NCBI GenBank assembly: GCA_023701205.1
Contig: JAMPXJ010000001.1
Span: 1-64,000, forward strand
Reading direction: 5' to 3'
DNA length: 64,000 nt
Source of the DNA: Oligoflexia bacterium
Lineage (GTDB): Bacteria; Bdellovibrionota; UBA1018
Position 1 is the first letter of the stretch. Each line of letters starts with the position of its first letter. The notes beneath the pieces are model-generated. The model was not told where the DNA came from. It searched no databases and worked only from the letters and a program-made list of their open reading frames with translations. A program made the translations under genes and the position numbers. This document shows, piece after piece, positions 60,803 to 64,000 of this stretch.

Positions 60803-61573
60803 CTATCTCCAGCGGAATGAATCGAGCACCCGGTGCGTCAGGAAGAGCCCGATGCCGATGAACGAGAGATAGAAAACGACATCCGTCGAGTTGATGATTC
60901 CTTGCCCGAAGTTGTTGTAATGGCCGATGAGCGACAGGTACGAAAGGACGTCGCCCCAGACCGCCCCGGCGGACTGCGAGGCCCAGCTGATGAGCCAGAA
61001 GAAGAGCCCGGCCGCGAAGGTCAGCGCGCCGGCCACGATCTGGTTCTCGGTCATCGAAGAGAAAAGGATCCCGAGCGAAAGATAGCAGCCGGTGAGGAAG
61101 ATCGTCCCGAGATAGCTCGTGACGATCGGGCCCAGGTCGGGATTGCCGGTGAGGAAGAGCGTGATCGGATAAACCAGCGTCAGGACGAGCATCGTGCCGA
61201 CCAGAAGGAGCGACGAGAGGAACTTGCCCAGGATGATCTCCGTGAGCGTCACGGGCGAGGTCATCAGAAGCTCGATGGTGTGCTGTTTGCGTTCCTCGGC
61301 GAAAAGCCGCATCGTGATGAACGGCACGAGGAAGAGGAAGATCACGTTCATGTTGCCGAAGAGCGGGCGGATGATCCCCTCGGTGATGCTCGCGCCCTTG
61401 CCCATGCGGAACTGCTGGTATTGCAGATTCTGCAGATTGAAGTGCGAGAGGTTCCAGAAGAACATCCAGCCCATGATGGCCAGGAAGCCCGCGATCACGA
61501 TGTAGGCGATCGGCGAGGTGAAATAGGCGCGGAAATCGCGGCGGGCGATCGTCCAGATATTTCTCATTTTCAT
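60803..61573 (-). CDS. ABC-2 type permease, GldF-like
   Basis: 256 residues with six membrane helices. The N terminus I-A-R-R-D-F-R-A-Y-F-T-S-P-I-A-Y and M-R-L-F-A-E-E-R-K-Q-H-T-I-E-L-L-M-T-S-P are typical of GldF and related ABC-2 subunits. ATG overlaps the ATPase stop; a second ATG at 61567 may be used instead. Confidence 0.93.
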   Translation of the reverse strand: MKMRNIWTIARRDFRAYFTSPIAYIVIAGFLAIMGWMFFWNLSHFNLQNLQYQQFRMGKGASITEGIIRPLFGNMNVIFLFLVPFITMRLFAEERKQHTIELLMTSPVTLTEIILGKFLSSLLLVGTMLVLTLVYPITLFLTGNPDLGPIVTSYLGTIFLTGCYLSLGILFSSMTENQIVAGALTFAAGLFFWLISWASQSAGAVWGDVLSYLSLIGHYNNFGQGIINSTDVVFYLSFIGIGLFLTHRVLDSFRWR

Positions 61574-62514
61574 GCTCCCGTCGTGGTGGTTTCGTTTTCG
61601 ATGGTGGTGAGCTGGAGGAAGACGTCCTCGAGGCTCACGCGCTCGGCGCTGAACTCCAGTACGCCCAATCCCGCCTTCACGGCGGTCTCGACGACCCGGT
61701 CGCGGATCTCTTCCGCGCCCGGCGCGATCTCGATGCCTACCCGCGCGCCTTCGGCCGTGATCGCCTTGATGCCCGGGATCCGCCGGAGGGAATCGATGGC
61801 CGCCGGTTGGGGATTGCGCACCGTCATCGAGTAGATCAGGCCTTTCTTGAGTCGCGTGGTCAGCCGCTCGATGGTGTCTTCAGCGACGATCTTGCCGCGG
61901 TTGATGACGATGATGCGCTCGCAGGTGGCCGTCACCTCGGGCAGGATGTGCGAACTCAGGATGACCGTGTGCTCGCCGCCGAGGCTCTTGATGAGCTGGC
62001 GGATCTCGATGATCTGCTTGGGATCGAGACCGACGGTCGGCTCGTCGAGGATCAGGACCTTCGGGTTGTGCAGGAGCGCCTGGGCCAGGCCTACGCGCTG
62101 GCGATAGCCTTTGGAGAGATTGCCGATGAGGCGCTTGCGTACGTCCCCCAGTCCGGTCTTCTCGATCGCGCCGGCCACGGCCGCCTTGGTCGCCGCCGAC
62201 GGGATCTGGTGCAGGCGTGCGGCGAAATCGAGGTAATCCTCGACCTGCATCTCCGAATACACGGGCGGATTCTCCGGCAGGTAGCCCACGTTGCGCTTGA
62301 CCTCGAGGGGCTTTTCGAAAACGTCGAAGCCGGCGACGTTCGCCGTGCCGGAGGTCGCCGGCATGAGTCCCGTCAGGACCTTCATGGTCGTGGACTTTCC
62401 GGCGCCGTTGGGGCCGAGGAAGCCGACGATCTCGCCGGATTTGACCTCGAAGCTCAAGTCCTGGACCGCGGTGCGCGGGCCGTACATCTTGGTCAGGTGG
62501 GAAACTTGGATCAT
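61570..62514 (-). CDS. ABC transporter ATPase, GldA-like
   Basis: 314 residues. Walker A G-P-N-G-A-G-K-S-T-T, Q-loop region, signature L-S-K-G-Y-R-Q-R, Walker B V-L-I-L-D-E-P-T-V-G-L-D-P, and H-loop in L-S-S-H-I-L. The C-terminal domain of about 90 residues is usual for the GldA/CcmA-type drug or polysaccharide exporters. First gene of the operon; a palindromic candidate operator is at 62545-62562. Confidence 0.95.
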   Translation of the reverse strand: MIQVSHLTKMYGPRTAVQDLSFEVKSGEIVGFLGPNGAGKSTTMKVLTGLMPATSGTANVAGFDVFEKPLEVKRNVGYLPENPPVYSEMQVEDYLDFAARLHQIPSAATKAAVAGAIEKTGLGDVRKRLIGNLSKGYRQRVGLAQALLHNPKVLILDEPTVGLDPKQIIEIRQLIKSLGGEHTVILSSHILPEVTATCERIIVINRGKIVAEDTIERLTTRLKKGLIYSMTVRNPQPAAIDSLRRIPGIKAITAEGARVGIEIAPGAEEIRDRVVETAVKAGLGVLEFSAERVSLEDVFLQLTTIENETTTTGA

Positions 62515-62544
62515 GATCGCTCCTGTTACCGATTCAACGATTAC

Positions 62545-62562
62545 CGAAACGTTAACGTAACG
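62545..62562. promoter_or_regulatory. Palindromic candidate operator of the Gld-type operon
   Basis: A perfect 10-bp palindrome ACGTTAACGT (62549-62558), extended by CG pairs to CGAAACGTTAACGTAACG with two mismatches. It lies 35 nt upstream of the ATPase start, between this operon and the terminator of the next gene. A dimeric repressor site is plausible. Confidence 0.4.
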
Positions 62563-62615
62563 AAAACCAAAAAGGGTACCGGCTATTAAAGAGCTTTGCC
62601 GGCAAAAATCCAGTC

Positions 62616-62644
62616 AAAAAAACCAACGCTCGGTGCTGGTTTTT
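62616..62644 (-). terminator. Terminator of the DHH phosphoesterase gene
   Basis: An 8-bp stem AAAAACCA (62618-62625) with TGGTTTTT (62637-62644), loop of 11 nt. On the minus strand it is followed by a T run (complement of A at 62616-62622). It stands about 50 nt after the stop of the DHH gene. Confidence 0.65.
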
Positions 62645-62695
62645 CGTGCTTTTTTTCACAATGAGCCTGGGCGGGGCCTTGTCAAGCGGGCCGGG

Positions 62696-63760
62696 TCATT
62701 TTCCGAATTTCTGGTAATTCTCGATCAGGCCTTCCAGGCGTTTGGTCACCGCCTCGACGGTCTTGTCGAGCGGCGCGGAGAGCGCAAGTCCGGCCGCGTA
62801 CTCGTGTCCGCCGCCGCCCAGCTCCATCGCCACGCGATTGATGACCACGCGGCCTTTGGATTTCAGGGAGACGCGCACCTGGCCGTCGTCCTCCTCGCGG
62901 AAGAGGCAGACCACCTCGGCATCTTTGAGCAGCAGCAGCAGGTTGAGGAACGACTGCGTGTCGTCGGCCGAAGCCTGGTGCTTTTTGCGCAGCTCGAGGC
63001 TCATCTCCAGCCAGGCGACGCGGCCTCCAGCCGAGACCCGGACGTTCTGCAGCATGTTGCCGAGCAGCTGCAGATGCGAGAGCTCCTTGGAAGAGTAGAT
63101 CGCCTGGTAGATTTCCTCCGGATTCACTCCGAGCCCGATCATCTCCGAGGCGATCTTGTGGGAGAGCGGCGTCGTACGGGCGTACCGGAAGCTGTTGGTG
63201 TCGGTCATCACCGAGACGTACAGGCCCTGTGCGACGTCCTCGTTGATCTTGGCGAGATTGAGATCCTCGAAAAAACGGTAAAGCAGCTCGCCGATGCTGC
63301 CGGACTCGGTGTCCGAAAGCAGCAGCGCGTGCGGCGGATAGGTGACCTCGGTCATCGGCTGCAGGTCGGGATGATGATCGAGGAAGACGATTTTCTTCGC
63401 CCGCAGCGAAAGCTCGCCCCAAAGCTTGCCCAGGCGCCTCGGATCGTTCGTATCCACGATGACCCAGAGGTCGCAGGTGTCCCAAAGCTCCACCTCGCCG
63501 GGGCCCAGCAGGATCTGGCCTTTCGGATCCAGGAAGCGGTAACGCTTCGGAAGCGGATCGGGATTATACACTCGGCAGGCCTTGCGCGCGCGTTTCAGAT
63601 AGTGAAACAGGGCGGCCTCCGCGCCCAGCCCATCGCCATCCGGCAGCAGGTGAGTGGAGATCAGCACGCGCTTGGACTGTTCCAGGAGCTCTTTGAACCT
63701 CTGGAATTCCTTGGTCTTCGAGAGCGGCAATGCTTTCGTTTTCTTGCTCAAGCTATACAC
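62696..63760 (-). CDS. DHH family phosphoesterase, NrnA-like
   Basis: 354 residues from GTG 63760. A longer ATG start at 63814 would overlap the divergent gene at 63798, so it is not preferred; TTG 63751 is another option. DHH blocks: S-T-H-L-L-P-D-G-D-G-L-G, V-I-V-D-T-N, L-D-H-H-P-D and T-D-T-N-S-F; the DHHA1 domain ends with G-G-G-G-H-E-Y-A-A-G. NrnA-type enzymes degrade nanoRNA and pAp and, in some species, c-di-nucleotide linear products. A terminator follows. Confidence 0.92.
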   Translation of the reverse strand: MYSLSKKTKALPLSKTKEFQRFKELLEQSKRVLISTHLLPDGDGLGAEAALFHYLKRARKACRVYNPDPLPKRYRFLDPKGQILLGPGEVELWDTCDLWVIVDTNDPRRLGKLWGELSLRAKKIVFLDHHPDLQPMTEVTYPPHALLLSDTESGSIGELLYRFFEDLNLAKINEDVAQGLYVSVMTDTNSFRYARTTPLSHKIASEMIGLGVNPEEIYQAIYSSKELSHLQLLGNMLQNVRVSAGGRVAWLEMSLELRKKHQASADDTQSFLNLLLLLKDAEVVCLFREEDDGQVRVSLKSKGRVVINRVAMELGGGGHEYAAGLALSAPLDKTVEAVTKRLEGLIENYQKFGK

Positions 63761-63797
63761 CCCGCCAGCCGAAAGGAGTTGAGAGGCGAGCACCCAA

Positions 63798-64000
63798 ATG
63801 AATATGACCGTCAAGCGTGACCAGATCGATCCCCTTTACGTCATCTTCGAGCAACACCTCTACAATTTTCAGGATTCTGACACAGACCGCAAGACCTTCA
63901 TAGGAAATATCGTACTGGAGTACTTTTCCTATCTGCGGAAGATGAACATCGTCATTCCGAAATCGCTCGAAGGCCCCGTCTTCGAGGAGCTGGCCTCGCA
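63798..64000 (+). CDS. Conserved-looking gene cut by the right edge
   Basis: An open frame from ATG 63798 (or ATG 63804) runs to the window end, 67 codons visible. It starts M-N-M-T-V-K-R-D-Q-I-D-P-L-Y and is rich in aromatic residues (Y-N-F-Q-D-S-D, Y-F-S-Y-L-R). Codon use is normal. No signal peptide or motif. The look is that of a small cytoplasmic protein; I do not recognise a named family. It is divergent from the DHH gene with 37 nt between the starts, a very short intergenic region. Confidence 0.7.
   Translation, partial: MNMTVKRDQIDPLYVIFEQHLYNFQDSDTDRKTFIGNIVLEYFSYLRKMNIVIPKSLEGPVFEELAS

Noticed and set aside
63761..63814. Longer N terminus of the DHH phosphoesterase
   Set aside because: It would overlap the start of the divergent gene at 63798, and the hydrophobic extra part is not typical of a cytoplasmic nuclease.
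1..64000. Many long reading frames antisense to recognised genes, for example 41561-43684 opposite hscA and 43642-45402 opposite oppA
   Set aside because: In GC-rich DNA the complementary frames stay open by codon bias. Their translations are rich in Arg, Ala, Gly and His without motifs, and the opposite strand has clear family genes.
1..64000. tRNA, rRNA, CRISPR array, transposase or phage genes
   Set aside because: I looked in the intergenic spaces and among the proteins and found nothing with cloverleaf-like sequence, regular repeat-spacer structure or integrase/transposase motifs.

Overview
The window is about 64 kb of GC-rich chromosomal DNA, almost fully coding, from a diderm (Gram-negative) bacterium. 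Kdo biosynthesis genes (kdsA, kdsB), lipoproteins, beta-barrel proteins and a FliL-like protein point to an LPS-bearing, probably motile cell. A TIGR02147-family regulator, a DUF222-like HNH nuclease gene, a bactofilin, many small secreted proteins and many secreted hydrolases together suggest the Bdellovibrionota (Bdellovibrio-like or Oligoflexia-like) or a neighbouring deltaproteobacterial lineage. This placement is inferred from gene content; no rRNA or other marker in the window settles it. Heme A synthase suggests aerobic respiration. I see no tRNA, rRNA, CRISPR array, prophage or insertion sequence.

Layout. 1-3.1 kb: a phosphorelay set (receiver protein running off the left edge, CheY-like receiver, Hpt protein), facing a receiver/PilZ-like protein and a FliL-like protein. 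3.2-4.4 kb: heme A synthase. 4.4-6.8 kb: a lipoprotein / TIGR02147 regulator / lipoprotein cassette behind an AT-rich region with GTGATCA repeats. 7-15 kb: accessory secreted proteins (subtilase, cysteine-rich protein, permuted papain-like protein, propeller lipoprotein) and an HNH nuclease gene broken by one nonsense codon. 15-24.3 kb: alanine dehydrogenase, a PhnP-like hydrolase, then an epimerase / M16 protease pair / GT-C membrane protein run. 24.3-30.3 kb: a divergent cluster of bactofilin plus membrane partner against two pseudo-receiver proteins (one coiled coil, one GGDEF) and a metallophosphoesterase. 31.6-38.4 kb: housekeeping genes (kdsB-pyrG-kdsA-peptidase E, proC-psd, a CheY-like protein). 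38.3-43.7 kb: a complete ISC iron-sulfur operon, iscR-iscS-iscU-iscA-hscB-hscA-fdx, with repeated operator-like sequences in front. 43.8-48.3 kb: an OppA-type binding protein, a repeat-bearing secreted protein, and a trypsin-like protease translationally coupled to a TPR/winged-helix regulator. 48.4-54.7 kb: a tight eight-gene run (tdk, upp-like, hpt, GHMP kinase, DUF429 protein, oppB, oppC, outer-membrane protein). 54.7-64 kb: a small lipoprotein, an M13-like metallopeptidase, a receiver protein, a Gld-type ABC exporter operon (ATPase, permease, GldG-like, DUF4340, Yip1-like), an NrnA-like DHH phosphoesterase and a conserved gene cut by the right edge.

How the genes fit together. The extracellular hydrolases, the Opp peptide importer and the nucleobase/nucleoside salvage enzymes fit a life based on digesting and importing macromolecules, as in a predator or polymer feeder. 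The bactofilin/pseudo-receiver cluster and the Gld-like ABC exporter may belong to envelope organisation or surface motility. The most interesting candidates are the protease/regulator pair, the bactofilin/pseudo-receiver cluster, the salvage-import operon, the secreted protein with a fourfold 10-residue repeat, and the HscB with a eukaryote-style tetracysteine N terminus.
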